A stretch of 39,598 nt of DNA, taken from IMG/VR virus record IMGVR_UViG_3300022745_000082, positions 1-39,598 of that record. One strand, written 5' to 3'. The notes under the pieces are model-generated. The model was not told the origin of the DNA. It was given only the letters and a program-made list of their open reading frames with translations, and did not search any database. This document shows, in pieces, positions 1 through 8,982 of the stretch. The DNA is from a virus. Position numbers and translations under genes: made by a program. The stretch's first letter is position 1. Every line of letters starts with the position of its first letter.

Positions 1-1175
1 GTCCAAGCTGCTTTTGCTTTTTTATAATCAGTAGGTGAAACAAAACCATCTCCACCTGTTAATGGTGAAAGTCTATCATGTACAAGAGATATATTTTCTT
101 GCAAAGCATTTGCTTTATCTGGAGTACTATTCCCAAGGACAGATATAGTTTGTCCAGTTTGTGTATCTACCAATATTTGTTTACCATCAACACTAATTAC
201 TTGCGTACTTCGTTTTGGCGAGCTCCCATTATTTGCTTTAGATAAAGCAATTTGATTAGCAAGTTTTTGTTGTGCAAGACTATCTGCATATTGACTTGCT
301 TGAGTAGTATTTTGGTACTGCTGTTGTGTCTGTTGTGCATCAAACTGTGCTTGATTGAGAGCATTTGTAGTTGCTTGCTGTGCTTTAGTAGCAGCTAACT
401 GATCAGCATTTTGTGTATAATCAAGACCTGCTTTAGCAACATCAATTGCAGCTTGACGTTGACGCTGAAGATTTGCTAACTGAGCAGCAGTAGTCTGTTG
501 CTGATTTTGTACATCTCCTCGCTGGAGAGCATAACGACGTTCTACTGCAGCTTTTTGACCTACAATAAATGGAAGGGCAATAGGCTGGTCAGTAATGTTT
601 GCATCCATGACTCCTTGTCCTTGATTAAGATTACGAAGTGTAGAATCAAGTGTTGTTTGCTGATTAGTAAGATTATTTTCAGCTGTAGTAGGAGTAAGTG
701 AACTAATTAACTTCTGATAAAAAGTATCAGCATTAGTTACAGGAGTTGTTGGAGCTTGTGTAGTTTGAGCTGTCTGAGAAGGTAAACCTGTTGTTTGAGA
801 AGCATACGCATTAATAGGCGCTGCAGCAGTACCAGTCTTAGGAAGTGAACCAGAATTAATCTGAGCTTGAGTTACAGGAACATTATTAGCAAGCGCAATG
901 GAAAGATCGCGTAGAGACGAACCCCCACTTGAGGATGGAGTAGAAGTGGTCGTTCCACTAGTAGTAGTCCCATTAGTAGTAGTCCCATTAGTAGTAGTCC
1001 CATTAGTAGTAGGTTTTGAATTAGCAATACTAAGAGCTTTAAGTTGTGCTGAAGGTCCAGTAGTAGATGTAGTAGGCGTACTTTTAATAGCCCCTGACTT
1101 AACAGCATTATTTAAGTTATTTTGGATTGCTTGAGCTTGAGCTTTAAGACTTGCTATTTGTGCTGCTGTTGCCAT
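1..1175 (-). CDS. Virion structural protein, cut by the window edge
   Basis: An open frame of 391 codons starts at the ATG at 1175-1173 and runs off the left edge with no stop. The protein is rich in Q, A, T and N. It begins MATAAQIASLKAQAQ, has a low-complexity TNGTTTNGTTT stretch near residues 55-73, and a long Q/A-rich, probably helical segment in its second half. Its last visible residues, KKAKAAW, continue in frame into the minus-strand fragment at 39598-39509 when the shared five-base ends are merged, giving about 419 aa. It sits between the glycine-rich adhesin-like gene and the ejection-type genes, so a virion or tail role is inferred. I do not recognise a family. Confidence 0.7.
   Translation of the reverse strand, partial: MATAAQIASLKAQAQAIQNNLNNAVKSGAIKSTPTTSTTGPSAQLKALSIANSKPTTNGTTTNGTTTNGTTTSGTTTSTPSSSGGSSLRDLSIALANNVPVTQAQINSGSLPKTGTAAAPINAYASQTTGLPSQTAQTTQAPTTPVTNADTFYQKLISSLTPTTAENNLTNQQTTLDSTLRNLNQGQGVMDANITDQPIALPFIVGQKAAVERRYALQRGDVQNQQQTTAAQLANLQRQRQAAIDVAKAGLDYTQNADQLAATKAQQATTNALNQAQFDAQQTQQQYQNTTQASQYADSLAQQKLANQIALSKANNGSSPKRSTQVISVDGKQILVDTQTGQTISVLGNSTPDKANALQENISLVHDRLSPLTGGDGFVSPTDYKKAKAAW
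955..1014 (-). repeat. 15-bp tandem repeat inside the structural gene
   Basis: Four near-identical 15-bp units (ccattagtagtagtc on the plus strand) lie head to tail. In the minus-strand gene they encode repeats of TNGTT. The unit keeps the reading frame, so copy number can change without breaking the gene. Confidence 0.85.
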
Positions 1176-1223
1176 ATATAATTATATTATAATTTTTAAA
1201 TTTTATTTACAATGACTATATTC

Positions 1224-2141
1224 TTATAAAACAGTTATTCGACAATATCCATTAGTTCCATTACTAGATTTTACACCTGTGGATGCATATTGAGATGTTG
1301 CAGCACCTCCTCCTGCCCCATACCCTGTTCCAATAGTTGCAATTGCTAATGCTCCTAATGAAGTAGCTCCTCCTCCTCCAGTATTGCCAATAATTGAAGT
1401 TCCTCCAATCGATGCTCCTTGATTTCCTCCAGTACTATAGGAACCTCCTCCACCGGGACCAGATATATTAGTACTTGCTCCTGTACTTGAACTACCAGTA
1501 CTTGCTGCAGCAGAAGCTGCTCCTCCATTTCCCCCAGCTTCTGCATATATAGTTAAAATACTACCAGCTCCTGAAGTCCCTCCAGTTCCACCTGAAAAAC
1601 TATTATCAATTAAACTAAATAGACCACCTGCTCCTCCATTAGCTGATACATATGAACCAAATGATGTATTTCCTCCTGATGTACCATTTGCTCCATTTCC
1701 TATAGTACTTATTGTAGAACCTAATCCACCAACTCCTACTGTTACAGTTACTTTGGATGTAACATAAAAAAATGGAATAAGTTGTGCTCTATATCCACCA
1801 CCACCTCCTCCTGTAGCAATACAAGTATTATTATAAGCAGCTCCTCCACCTCCACCAGCTCCAAAACATTCAATAAAAATAAATGTACCAGTACTAGGTT
1901 TTGTCCAAGTTCCACTTGCTGTAAAAACAATAGGTTCTTTACCTAAATTAAGAATATTAGCTACCTGATTACTAATACTACCAATTGAAGTAAGAAGATT
2001 ATCTTGAGTGAGAGCATTATTATCAGGCAATAGAGAATAGAGTACTAATTCTTGTTTATCAGAATCAGCTACAACCTGGTCAAAAAGACCTTTATTCTGT
2101 TCTTCAGAACCTCCTTGAATTGGTTGGTTAGATGGTTGCAT
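1224..2141 (-). CDS. Glycine-rich tail fibre/adhesin-like protein
   Basis: This 305-aa protein has a short N-terminal part (about 1-85) that could anchor it to the virion. After GTWTKPSTGTFIFIECFGAG comes a long Gly/Ser/Thr/Ala-rich region with GGGGGG tracts, ending in GYCRITVL. The pattern of a beta-strand start, glycine-rich blades and a terminal G-x-C-R-I strand is typical of glycine-rich phage adhesin or fibre-tip domains. The start codon lies two bases after the stop of the larger tail gene at 2144, so the two are probably co-translated. Receptor binding is inferred. The glycine tracts could vary by slippage. Confidence 0.6.
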   Translation of the reverse strand: MQPSNQPIQGGSEEQNKGLFDQVVADSDKQELVLYSLLPDNNALTQDNLLTSIGSISNQVANILNLGKEPIVFTASGTWTKPSTGTFIFIECFGAGGGGGAAYNNTCIATGGGGGGYRAQLIPFFYVTSKVTVTVGVGGLGSTISTIGNGANGTSGGNTSFGSYVSANGGAGGLFSLIDNSFSGGTGGTSGAGSILTIYAEAGGNGGAASAAASTGSSSTGASTNISGPGGGGSYSTGGNQGASIGGTSIIGNTGGGGATSLGALAIATIGTGYGAGGGAATSQYASTGVKSSNGTNGYCRITVL

Positions 2142-2143
2142 GA

Positions 2144-3928
2144 TTAAACTGCTTTACCTTCATCTTGCTTTATATCGATACTAATAATAATAGGAAGAGC
2201 AACTGGTAAAGGATTAGTCCCACTATAAGCAATTTCTAAAACAAAATTATTATAACAATAACAGTCTTTAAGTTCAGTACCATTGTAAATAACTTTTTTT
2301 TCACCGGGATTATTAGTGTTATTAATTACTGTAAGAGTTTTGCTACTCTGGAAATTATCGAAATACAAGGTTGGAGTAATAGTAGTATTTGCTGCAACTG
2401 CTCCCGCGAGTGGAATAGATACTTTTACAATATCAGCTTTAACACCTATATTAAATAGAAACCGAATTTTAGACGAAAGTGTTGCAGTTGTGCTGTATTG
2501 ATCGATACCACGAGTAGTATCATCTCTCCAAGCAGGAATACATTTAGGAGTGCGGTTTGAATTTTGCTGCATGTATTTAAGGGCTGTGACAAATGGGTTA
2601 GCTCCAGCAGATGATGTCTTCATCACATTATGAAGTCCGGTAGGAAGATTACTAGACTTTGAACCATATGCCCAAACACATGCTCCAGTACTCGGATACG
2701 TAGAGTATCCACCCCATACAATACGATTACCAAGTGCGTCTACTGCTCCGGCAAACGGTGGCAATCCTTCCTCTTGAAAAACTACTTCTCGTACAGAAAC
2801 GCCACCTTGATAGACTGAAATACGTACTCCATCCTGGGCATTTCCAGTCCAAATATAAAGCGTTCCATTTACGTTTAAGACAGCTGAAGCAATTGGATCA
2901 GCGAAATAAATTGGACCAGTTGTCCATGAATCTGAGGTAGTATCCCAAATAAGCCATGCAGAACGGCCTTGGTTAGTAGTTGTATCAGTCTGATAAATTC
3001 CAGTAATAAAAAGGTCAGTATCGTAACTTTCAATAGCAGTAGGATAAAACCCAAAAGGTAGGTCAAGCGCATTATATGCAGAAGGAGCAGTTGTTCCATT
3101 AGTATCACCTTCGTTAGTAACTTTTTTAGTATTTATTTTATTAATAATACCTTGACCATTCACAAAGTCACAGAAATATAATGAACTATCACCATGAACA
3201 TGTGCAACATGGTTTGGCATATCAACAGAACGAAATGTAGGATATTTTGTATTAGTAAGTGCAGTAAGAGCAAGAGTTCCTTTCCACCAGTTATCAGTAA
3301 TAAGTGAAGCGTCAGTACGGTTTACTGTAGCAGAACCCGTTGAAGTATCAGTGATAATTTCATTATCAACAAAATGACCATTAATGTTTGAAAGAGTAAG
3401 TGTTCCAGTAGCTCCAGCATCTACATCTGCAGTAATGATAGCTGTAGCCCCTGAAGTTCCTCCAGTAATAGTAAGTCCTACAGTAAAATTACTTGTTTGA
3501 GCGTCATAAGGTAAAGTATTAAGTGGTCCAACCCGTGAAACGTCATCTTTAGATGCTCCTGTTCCAAAGATATAAATATAGTTATTATAGTACTCAGCCC
3601 AGGTAGCGTTAGAGCCAGCAACAGTACCAAGAAGTGTCTCGCCTGTAAGATCTTTTTTGTAAAATACTACTTTACCATTTGTCTGTACAGTCCAAAGTAA
3701 GTTGTCTTTAGGATGAGTTATTTCACGAATAACTGGACCCGTAACATTAGAACTAGAAAATATTGCAGAGCCTACGGGAATAGGAAAACCTGATGTTCGA
3801 ATGTCTGTACTGATTATAGGGAGATCGGGATCAATTGCTGTAGCACTATTATAAGTTCCTTCCACACCGAAATACTGGGATGCTGCCCAGCCTTTATAAA
3901 TTTGATTTACATAAAGATTCTTAATCAC
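2144..3928 (-). CDS. Putative tail/nozzle structural protein
   Basis: This 594-aa protein is rich in aromatic, Thr, Ser and Gly residues and in short beta-strand-like repeats such as NNYIYIFGTG and NGTLYIWTGNAQDG. They suggest a beta-propeller-like body. It begins MIKNLYVNQIYKGWAASQYF. The start overlaps the stop of the adaptor-like gene by four bases (ATGA type), and the adhesin-like gene follows at once. The place directly after the adaptor is where short-tailed phages encode tail nozzle or stabilisation proteins. The exact family is not recognised. Confidence 0.5.
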   Translation of the reverse strand: MIKNLYVNQIYKGWAASQYFGVEGTYNSATAIDPDLPIISTDIRTSGFPIPVGSAIFSSSNVTGPVIREITHPKDNLLWTVQTNGKVVFYKKDLTGETLLGTVAGSNATWAEYYNNYIYIFGTGASKDDVSRVGPLNTLPYDAQTSNFTVGLTITGGTSGATAIITADVDAGATGTLTLSNINGHFVDNEIITDTSTGSATVNRTDASLITDNWWKGTLALTALTNTKYPTFRSVDMPNHVAHVHGDSSLYFCDFVNGQGIINKINTKKVTNEGDTNGTTAPSAYNALDLPFGFYPTAIESYDTDLFITGIYQTDTTTNQGRSAWLIWDTTSDSWTTGPIYFADPIASAVLNVNGTLYIWTGNAQDGVRISVYQGGVSVREVVFQEEGLPPFAGAVDALGNRIVWGGYSTYPSTGACVWAYGSKSSNLPTGLHNVMKTSSAGANPFVTALKYMQQNSNRTPKCIPAWRDDTTRGIDQYSTTATLSSKIRFLFNIGVKADIVKVSIPLAGAVAANTTITPTLYFDNFQSSKTLTVINNTNNPGEKKVIYNGTELKDCYCYNNFVLEIAYSGTNPLPVALPIIISIDIKQDEGKAV

Positions 3929-4830
3929 AGTGTAACGTAATTATTAGGGTTTATTCCTTCTTCATCATCACAGTCACTAATATCAACTGATTGCTTGCCT
4001 CCTATATCTCGAACCATCATATCGTAACCTTCAATAAAAGCTTTATTATAGAGTTCAGCTTTTGTAGTACTTGGATCGACTGAGGTAAAATAAATCTTGA
4101 GTGCTTCATAAACTGGAAGCATATCATGCGGTTCAGGAATAAGAGAAACTTCACCAATAGTATAAGTAGCAGAACCTGCAGTAATAGCAGTTCCACCATA
4201 TGTTCGTACTAAGGTTAAAGTTGAAGTAGTTGGTACAGTTGCTATTTCATACCAATAATTATCTCCCCAATTAGCAGCATTTGATTGGTCAATACGAATA
4301 TAACGACCAATCATTCCAGTTCCCCACGTAACACCTGAACCTGTTATTGTAGTAGTTGTTCCCACCGTTGCTACAGTAGTAATAGTTCCGGTAACGTAAT
4401 CAGATGCAGACAAATCACGTACAATACGACGAGCATTGAATGTAATAGTATTACCAGTAGTAGCTGGTACTGGATATAACTCAATACGTCCATCATATGA
4501 AAAATAGTGTGTAACTGAGTCAGATGTTACAACTACTTGGTTTAATTCATCCCATTCTTCACGAGAAGAAACTTCTTCAGGAATATAACGACGATTACTC
4601 ACAGTCACATAAATGCCTTGTGGTTTTTGAGTATATGCAGGTAAAATATATGCTTGCTGACCAGTAACAGTAGTTTTAGTATACTGTCGCCATAAAAAAG
4701 GCCAATCACGAGATGAAAGGATACGCTTTTCAGTCATATTAATAAGAGTATCAGCAAGTGTTAAAGTAGCTGAAGCACTATTATTAACTAGGTTGCCAAA
4801 TAAATTTCGTCGACCAACAAAAGTTTGCAT
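3925..4830 (-). CDS. Head-tail adaptor-like protein
   Basis: This 301-aa protein has an N-terminal helical part with RILSSRDWPFLWRQYTKTTV, then TGQQAYILPAYTQKPQGIYV and a beta-rich middle. The W-PFLW-x-T...Y-LP-x-V layout resembles phage adaptor proteins of the SU10/DUF6682 type that link the portal to the tail. Near the C-terminus PEPHDMLPVYEALKIYF gives the expected helical segment. Residues about 140-225 form a Thr/Gly-rich insertion. The context, between virion genes and immediately before a tail protein, supports the assignment. A generic virion protein is the alternative. Confidence 0.5.
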   Translation of the reverse strand: MQTFVGRRNLFGNLVNNSASATLTLADTLINMTEKRILSSRDWPFLWRQYTKTTVTGQQAYILPAYTQKPQGIYVTVSNRRYIPEEVSSREEWDELNQVVVTSDSVTHYFSYDGRIELYPVPATTGNTITFNARRIVRDLSASDYVTGTITTVATVGTTTTITGSGVTWGTGMIGRYIRIDQSNAANWGDNYWYEIATVPTTSTLTLVRTYGGTAITAGSATYTIGEVSLIPEPHDMLPVYEALKIYFTSVDPSTTKAELYNKAFIEGYDMMVRDIGGKQSVDISDCDDEEGINPNNYVTL

Positions 4831-4831
4831 A

Positions 4832-5224
4832 TTATTGTTTATTATTCCATTTCTTTTCCAAGTCTAGCACAAATTTTTCACGTAAGTCTAATTTTTTTTG
4901 CGCTTCATTTATCTCGTACATCTTTTCTTGAAGTGCATCTTGTTTCTCTATAAGTCCATAATAAATCGATTTACGCTCTTCAATTAGTTTAGTTATACCA
5001 TTTAATTCAGCTAGTAAACTAGATTTTTTCTCTTGTATAAGTTCACAAAAACGATCAAATTCACGCTGTTTAATGGCTTTTTCTGGGTCATAATCGTCTT
5101 TAAGCTCATTATTACCTTGAATAAGATGTTTTTGCACTTTTAAAAGACTAACATTAGCCGATACAAGCTCGTCATGCTGTTTTTTAATCGTGCTTTTAGC
5201 TTCTTTTTGGCTAAGTAATCTCAT
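4832..5224 (-). CDS. Coiled-coil protein, 130 aa
   Basis: The sequence is highly charged and Leu/Lys/Glu-rich with heptad-like spacing through most of its length. It has no signal peptide or membrane segment. It overlaps the preceding coiled-coil gene by four bases (start at 5224, upstream stop at 5221) and its stop is two bases from the adaptor start. The pair of coiled-coil genes probably acts in virion assembly or as a tail chaperone. This is inferred from position only. Confidence 0.55.
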   Translation of the reverse strand: MRLLSQKEAKSTIKKQHDELVSANVSLLKVQKHLIQGNNELKDDYDPEKAIKQREFDRFCELIQEKKSSLLAELNGITKLIEERKSIYYGLIEKQDALQEKMYEINEAQKKLDLREKFVLDLEKKWNNKQ

Positions 5225-5766
5225 TTTAAGTTCTTAATTACATTAAACTTGATGTTATTTTTATCCAAAAGTGCCTGTAGTTGACCAATATAGTAACCAT
5301 TTGTATGCTTTTCCTCCTCTCGAGCAAGTTCTAGTTTAGCCTCTAATTCCTGGTATTGTAGTCGATTTTCCTCATATGATAGTTTAGCAGTCGCTATTTC
5401 CTGTACGTGTGACTGGTATTGTAGTTTAATCAGGCTAATATCACGAAGTAAGTCACGTGTTTCTGCCTTAATATTATCATTTTCTGCTTTAAGACTAGTA
5501 TTTTCTTCACTTAAATCTGCATATAAGCTTAATTCAGCTTTCTTTTGTTCAAGGACATTTTGAATTGTAGATAATTCAGTCTTAGCATTAGAAATATGAA
5601 GTAGAAGCATATTCTCCTCTGATCGTAGGGCTCGGACACGCTCGAATATTTCCTCTAGCTCGGTCTTACTCTTCTCAACACGTTTAACAGTCTCATTAGA
5701 ACGAATGAGCAGTGTTTCAAGATTTTTAAGTATTCTCTGCTCTTCTTTTTCTAAAACATCGATCAT
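5221..5766 (-). CDS. Coiled-coil protein, 181 aa
   Basis: The sequence is nearly all heptad-like coiled coil (for example LEKKEEQ-type and LKAENDNIKAETRDLL segments) and ends GQLQALLDKNNIKFNVIKNLK. It overlaps the LamG protein gene upstream and the 130-aa coiled-coil gene downstream by four bases each, so the three are translationally coupled. Function is unknown. A trimeric stalk or an assembly factor are possible. Confidence 0.55.
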   Translation of the reverse strand: MIDVLEKEEQRILKNLETLLIRSNETVKRVEKSKTELEEIFERVRALRSEENMLLLHISNAKTELSTIQNVLEQKKAELSLYADLSEENTSLKAENDNIKAETRDLLRDISLIKLQYQSHVQEIATAKLSYEENRLQYQELEAKLELAREEEKHTNGYYIGQLQALLDKNNIKFNVIKNLK

Positions 5767-7121
5767 ACACTATTTCGTGTTCTTAATGGCGTATCAGTCG
5801 TATACGTCGCCCCCGTGATGGTGCCGTTGTTGCCATTACCTGAGCTGTCTAGGGCGGTGGTGCCGGTGGTTTCGTTGAAGAGCCACTCACCTACAAGGCC
5901 GTTGCGGGGAATAGCGTTGTTGAAGTACATATTAGCGACTTCGGTAGCAGTGAGAGCGCGGGTCCAGATGCGGGGCTCGTCCATGATACCGTTAAATGCA
6001 CGGTCTGTTGCACCTGCGCGATTACCAAAACGCATTGGTGTTGTTGCTGTCATGCCAGATAATGCACCTGTAGCGCCAGGTGTACCACTTACAACTCCAT
6101 TTACATACATTGTGATAACGCCAGCAGAAGTTACAGAGACGACTGCGAGGCTGGGAACATTCCACTTTATTGAACCATCAGCACTAAACCGAGATGAACC
6201 AGATGGTCCAGTAGCCACTACTCGTCCAGTTGAATCTGCTGTTCCTGATACACTATTTGTCGAAAATCGAAAGCCATTTAATCCGTTTGTACCTGTTGAC
6301 TTATCCATTATTTGCCCAGTTCCACCTGAACCTGGTGTTTTTGGTTTAATCCAAGCAGCTACAGTAAATCCATTTTGTAAAGAAGACACTGGTATTCCAG
6401 CATCAGGTATATCAACAAAATTACCTACTCCCCCATCAAAACTCAAAGCCGTCCCCATATCTCGTGTCAGTACACGGTTAGAGGCGAGGGTGCGGGAGGT
6501 GGTGGTGGTGCGGGTGTCGGGTATTGTCTTATTGAAGTAAATGTCATCGAACCAATATGTTTGGGCTTGTCCTGCGGTGTTACAGTTACAGTTAATTACT
6601 GCATAGGCAGCAGCTGCATTTGTAGTTAAAGTAACAGTAAGTAGTGTCCAATCGTTTGTACCAGCAGGAAGCAATGTGGTATTTGTAGATGAAAGTAAAG
6701 TACCATTAATATCATATTGCTGTAATATGACGCGACCAATTCCAGCTATAGCATTTACTGATGCAACATATGCATTTAATGTATATGAAGTATTTGCTTT
6801 AATTGGGATTCCATATTTTGTTACTAAATCTTTAGTTGTAGTAGTTTCAAATGGTGCAGACATTACTCGACCTCTACCAGTAGCATTTAGGTCAATTTTA
6901 AGCGAGTTAGAGCCAGAATGTTTATAGCTGTTATCAAAACTTCCAGCTACAGATCCTACACCGGTAATTTGCCACCAACCATATGTATCATTAACGAGTG
7001 AACCACTTGCAGTACCATCAATCCAACGACCAAGACTATTAGTCATTGGTATATTACCAGGAGACAATTCAAAATTTCCATTACGGGCTTTATTCGCTCC
7101 TACGATGCTACGCACTGCCAT
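5763..7121 (-). CDS. LamG/concanavalin-like lectin fibre protein
   Basis: This 452-aa protein has two modules. Residues about 15-195 resemble a CBM4/9-like jelly roll (ARNGNFELSPG, then SNSLKIDLNATGRG and AQTYWFDDIYFN). Residues about 225-440 are a LamG/concanavalin A-like domain (DGGVGNFVDIPDAG, FTVAAWIKPK, GIMDEPRIWTRALTATEV, GEWLFNETTGTTALDSSGNG). Such modules bind carbohydrate or surface glycans, so a receptor-binding or virion-decorating role is likely. The coding bases near 5765-6000 and 6475-6535 are clearly more GC-rich than the rest, which suggests a mosaic or host-derived origin. Confidence 0.7.
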   Translation of the reverse strand: MAVRSIVGANKARNGNFELSPGNIPMTNSLGRWIDGTASGSLVNDTYGWWQITGVGSVAGSFDNSYKHSGSNSLKIDLNATGRGRVMSAPFETTTTKDLVTKYGIPIKANTSYTLNAYVASVNAIAGIGRVILQQYDINGTLLSSTNTTLLPAGTNDWTLLTVTLTTNAAAAYAVINCNCNTAGQAQTYWFDDIYFNKTIPDTRTTTTSRTLASNRVLTRDMGTALSFDGGVGNFVDIPDAGIPVSSLQNGFTVAAWIKPKTPGSGGTGQIMDKSTGTNGLNGFRFSTNSVSGTADSTGRVVATGPSGSSRFSADGSIKWNVPSLAVVSVTSAGVITMYVNGVVSGTPGATGALSGMTATTPMRFGNRAGATDRAFNGIMDEPRIWTRALTATEVANMYFNNAIPRNGLVGEWLFNETTGTTALDSSGNGNNGTITGATYTTDTPLRTRNSV

Positions 7122-7125
7122 ACCG

Positions 7126-7410
7126 TTATTCAGTTACAACAGGGTCGGGTTCTGAAACTATAACAGGCTCTGGAATCACAATGTCTACCTTTACTCCAAT
7201 GAGAGCCTTAGCATCAGCACTTATTTCAACAGCTGGAGTTTCAGCATCTCTAGTGAATCCTAAAAGATGCTCATTAAGACGTTCAGTAAGAGCCTCTGCT
7301 TCCATTGGCATGTAGCGTGCATCATATTTATCAGTACGAACCTTACCGTTTACAGTGTAATCTACGATTACAAACTGTTCATCAATTGATTTAATCTTAA
7401 ATGAGTTCAT
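7126..7410 (-). CDS. Small virion-module protein, 94 aa
   Basis: The protein begins MNSFKIKSIDEQFVIVDYTV and ends in a Pro/Val/Glu-rich tail (IVIPEPVIVSEPDPVVTE). It has no cysteines or membrane segment. It sits four bases upstream of the LamG protein gene in the late operon. The family is not recognised. A small tail or assembly protein is possible. Confidence 0.5.
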   Translation of the reverse strand: MNSFKIKSIDEQFVIVDYTVNGKVRTDKYDARYMPMEAEALTERLNEHLLGFTRDAETPAVEISADAKALIGVKVDIVIPEPVIVSEPDPVVTE

Positions 7411-7443
7411 ATAGTTTGCTTATTTTTGGGCAAGCCCATTTGT

Positions 7444-7782
7444 TTATCTCCAGAATACTGTTAAATCTGCAGTTCCACTTACAAGTTCTACGTAAATACC
7501 AGTACCTGGAGTAGCACCCTTATAGTCAATAGTAGTACCTGCAGTTGGAAGAGCAATCTGTCCACCGACTGCTGTAGTTGAGTTAGTAGTGTTATCCCAG
7601 ACTTTAATAACTCCAGTAGTATGAGAGTTTACGAGAATACCATAAATCTGACCACTACCAGTCTTAATCAAAGTTGAAGCAGTAATGTTAGTATATGAAC
7701 ACTTAGGATAAGTGGTAATAGCGTCATTTACATCGTCAAGTGTAGTACGAAGGTCTACACGATCAATGGTATTATATCCCAT
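7444..7782 (-). CDS. Small beta-rich virion protein, 112 aa
   Basis: The protein starts MGYNTIDRVDLRTTLDDVND. The rest (SGQIYGILVNSHTTGVIKVW, then GTGIYVELVSGTADLTVFWR) reads as a beta-sandwich seen in small phage head or tail proteins. It lies between other virion-type genes, all on the minus strand. The assignment rests on composition and context. Confidence 0.5.
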   Translation of the reverse strand: MGYNTIDRVDLRTTLDDVNDAITTYPKCSYTNITASTLIKTGSGQIYGILVNSHTTGVIKVWDNTTNSTTAVGGQIALPTAGTTIDYKGATPGTGIYVELVSGTADLTVFWR

Positions 7783-7797
7783 ATATTCATTAATAAA

Positions 7798-8115
7798 TTA
7801 TTTTTTTAAATCTGGAAACTCAGTTTCTTCTTTCTTTGTTTCTACTTTAATCTTAGCATTCTCCTGGAGTGCTTCAAGTGGAGTAATTGCCTCACTTTTA
7901 ACTAGAATCTTAGGCATAAGCTCATCTCGCTTAAATTGGAGTCCAGTGTCAACATTAGCTTTATTAAGTTCACGGTCGATAAGGTGTTTAGCAAAATGAT
8001 GTGCTTTAAAATCTTCAAGGAACATAGTAGTGCCAGCTTTAAAAGTATATGCAATACCATCAAATTTCCAAGTAAAATCTTCATCAGTATAGTTACAGAA
8101 TTTAATTGCCTCCAT
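7798..8115 (-). CDS. Small conserved virion-module protein, 105 aa
   Basis: The protein reads MEAIKFCNYTDEDFTWKFDG, then AYTFKAGTTMFLEDFKAHHF and AKHLIDRELNK. The motif, a small beta unit with DGxxYTFxPG followed by FxxxHFAKHLxDREL, is found in short proteins next to capsid genes in many podovirus-like and marine phage genomes. The C-terminal 35 residues are charged and probably disordered. The role is unknown, and association with the head-tail interface is inferred. Confidence 0.55.
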   Translation of the reverse strand: MEAIKFCNYTDEDFTWKFDGIAYTFKAGTTMFLEDFKAHHFAKHLIDRELNKANVDTGLQFKRDELMPKILVKSEAITPLEALQENAKIKVETKKEETEFPDLKK

Positions 8116-8124
8116 AATTTTTAT

Positions 8125-8205
8125 TTGCAGAATTATCCCACCTGCAAGGGTTTAAACGAGAAAGCATTATTACTCCCTCATCCCAGCCCTCCATTAAGAG
8201 CTGGG
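8125..8205 (-). other. Two hairpins in the gap between virion genes
   Basis: The 126-bp gap between the genes at 8242 and 8115 holds two inverted repeats: CCCAGC/GCTGGG (8182-8187 with 8200-8205) and TTGCAG/CTGCAA (8125-8130 with 8142-8147). No T-run follows on the minus strand, so they are not classical terminators. They may be mRNA processing or stability structures in the late transcript. Confidence 0.4.
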
Positions 8206-8241
8206 TGAAAGAACAAGGTTACTCCATGCTACATTACAAGT

Positions 8242-8970
8242 CTAATCCAAAGTTACGTAGCAAGGTGTAATCTGAGTAGTAATAGTAGTCTTACAGAATG
8301 TTCCAATTGGGAACAATGTAGCTGCCATTACTTTTGCAGCACCTGCTGCTGCAGATGGAACTGCACAAGCTGTAGTTCCTACAGTCTGTATACCGTCTGC
8401 TTTAACTCCAGTAATACCACCAGATACAATCCAACCAAAGTTGTTTGCAGGAATAGCTGTAAGAGCTACGCCAACTGGAGTACCAGTAAGAGTTGTAATT
8501 GGGCACTGGATAACACCGTTATAATTGTTCTGTACGAGTGAAACTGTTACTGTACCAGAAGTAGCTACATAGAAAGCATCTTCGAGTGTAAGAGTAAGAG
8601 TTGCTCCAGAGCTAGCTGCTGGATGATCCTTAATACGAAGAGTCTGTCCTGCTCCTGTCGTACCAATTTCTACAGTAAGGTATCCTCCTGCATACTGACT
8701 AGCAGTAGCTGCAGTAGCACCAAGAGTTACTGTAATAGTCTTATCACCAACTGCAGCAGCTGCTGTTGGAGTAAGGTTTACATGGTTAGCTACAATAGCT
8801 GGAGACTGAATAACGTCACCTGCAACAAGTGCTGATGCACCTGCTTTTACGTAACGGAACTTACGTCCGTCTGGGGTATACCCCTTTTCACCAAGTACAT
8901 GCTGTTGAGTAGCACTCGACGTAAACATGTCCTGTGAAAAAATTTCTGTAGCTTGAGATAATGCTGACAT
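8242..8970 (-). CDS. Head decoration-type structural protein, 242 aa
   Basis: The protein contains DGRKFRYVKAGASALVAGDV near residue 35, then TPTAAAAVGDKTITVTLGAT, ASQYAGGYLTVEI and TLTLEDAFYV, and ends CYVTLD. This order (GRxFRYVKxGxSALVAGxVxQSP, then VTLGATAxTAxQYAGG) is typical of a structural protein family found just downstream of capsid genes in podovirus-like phages. It is beta-rich with no membrane segment. A capsid decoration or head-fibre role is inferred from family and position. Confidence 0.6.
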   Translation of the reverse strand: MSALSQATEIFSQDMFTSSATQQHVLGEKGYTPDGRKFRYVKAGASALVAGDVIQSPAIVANHVNLTPTAAAAVGDKTITVTLGATAATASQYAGGYLTVEIGTTGAGQTLRIKDHPAASSGATLTLTLEDAFYVATSGTVTVSLVQNNYNGVIQCPITTLTGTPVGVALTAIPANNFGWIVSGGITGVKADGIQTVGTTACAVPSAAAGAAKVMAATLFPIGTFCKTTITTQITPCYVTLD

Positions 8971-8982
8971 ATATTTAATTTA

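Noticed and set aside
872-1134. Reading frames on both strands over the 15-bp repeat
   Set aside because: Low-complexity shadows of the structural gene.
5815-6540. 241-codon plus-strand frame opposite the LamG gene
   Set aside because: A shadow of the GC-rich LamG gene, with no recognisable domain; the minus-strand product has clear LamG motifs and tight overlaps with its neighbours.
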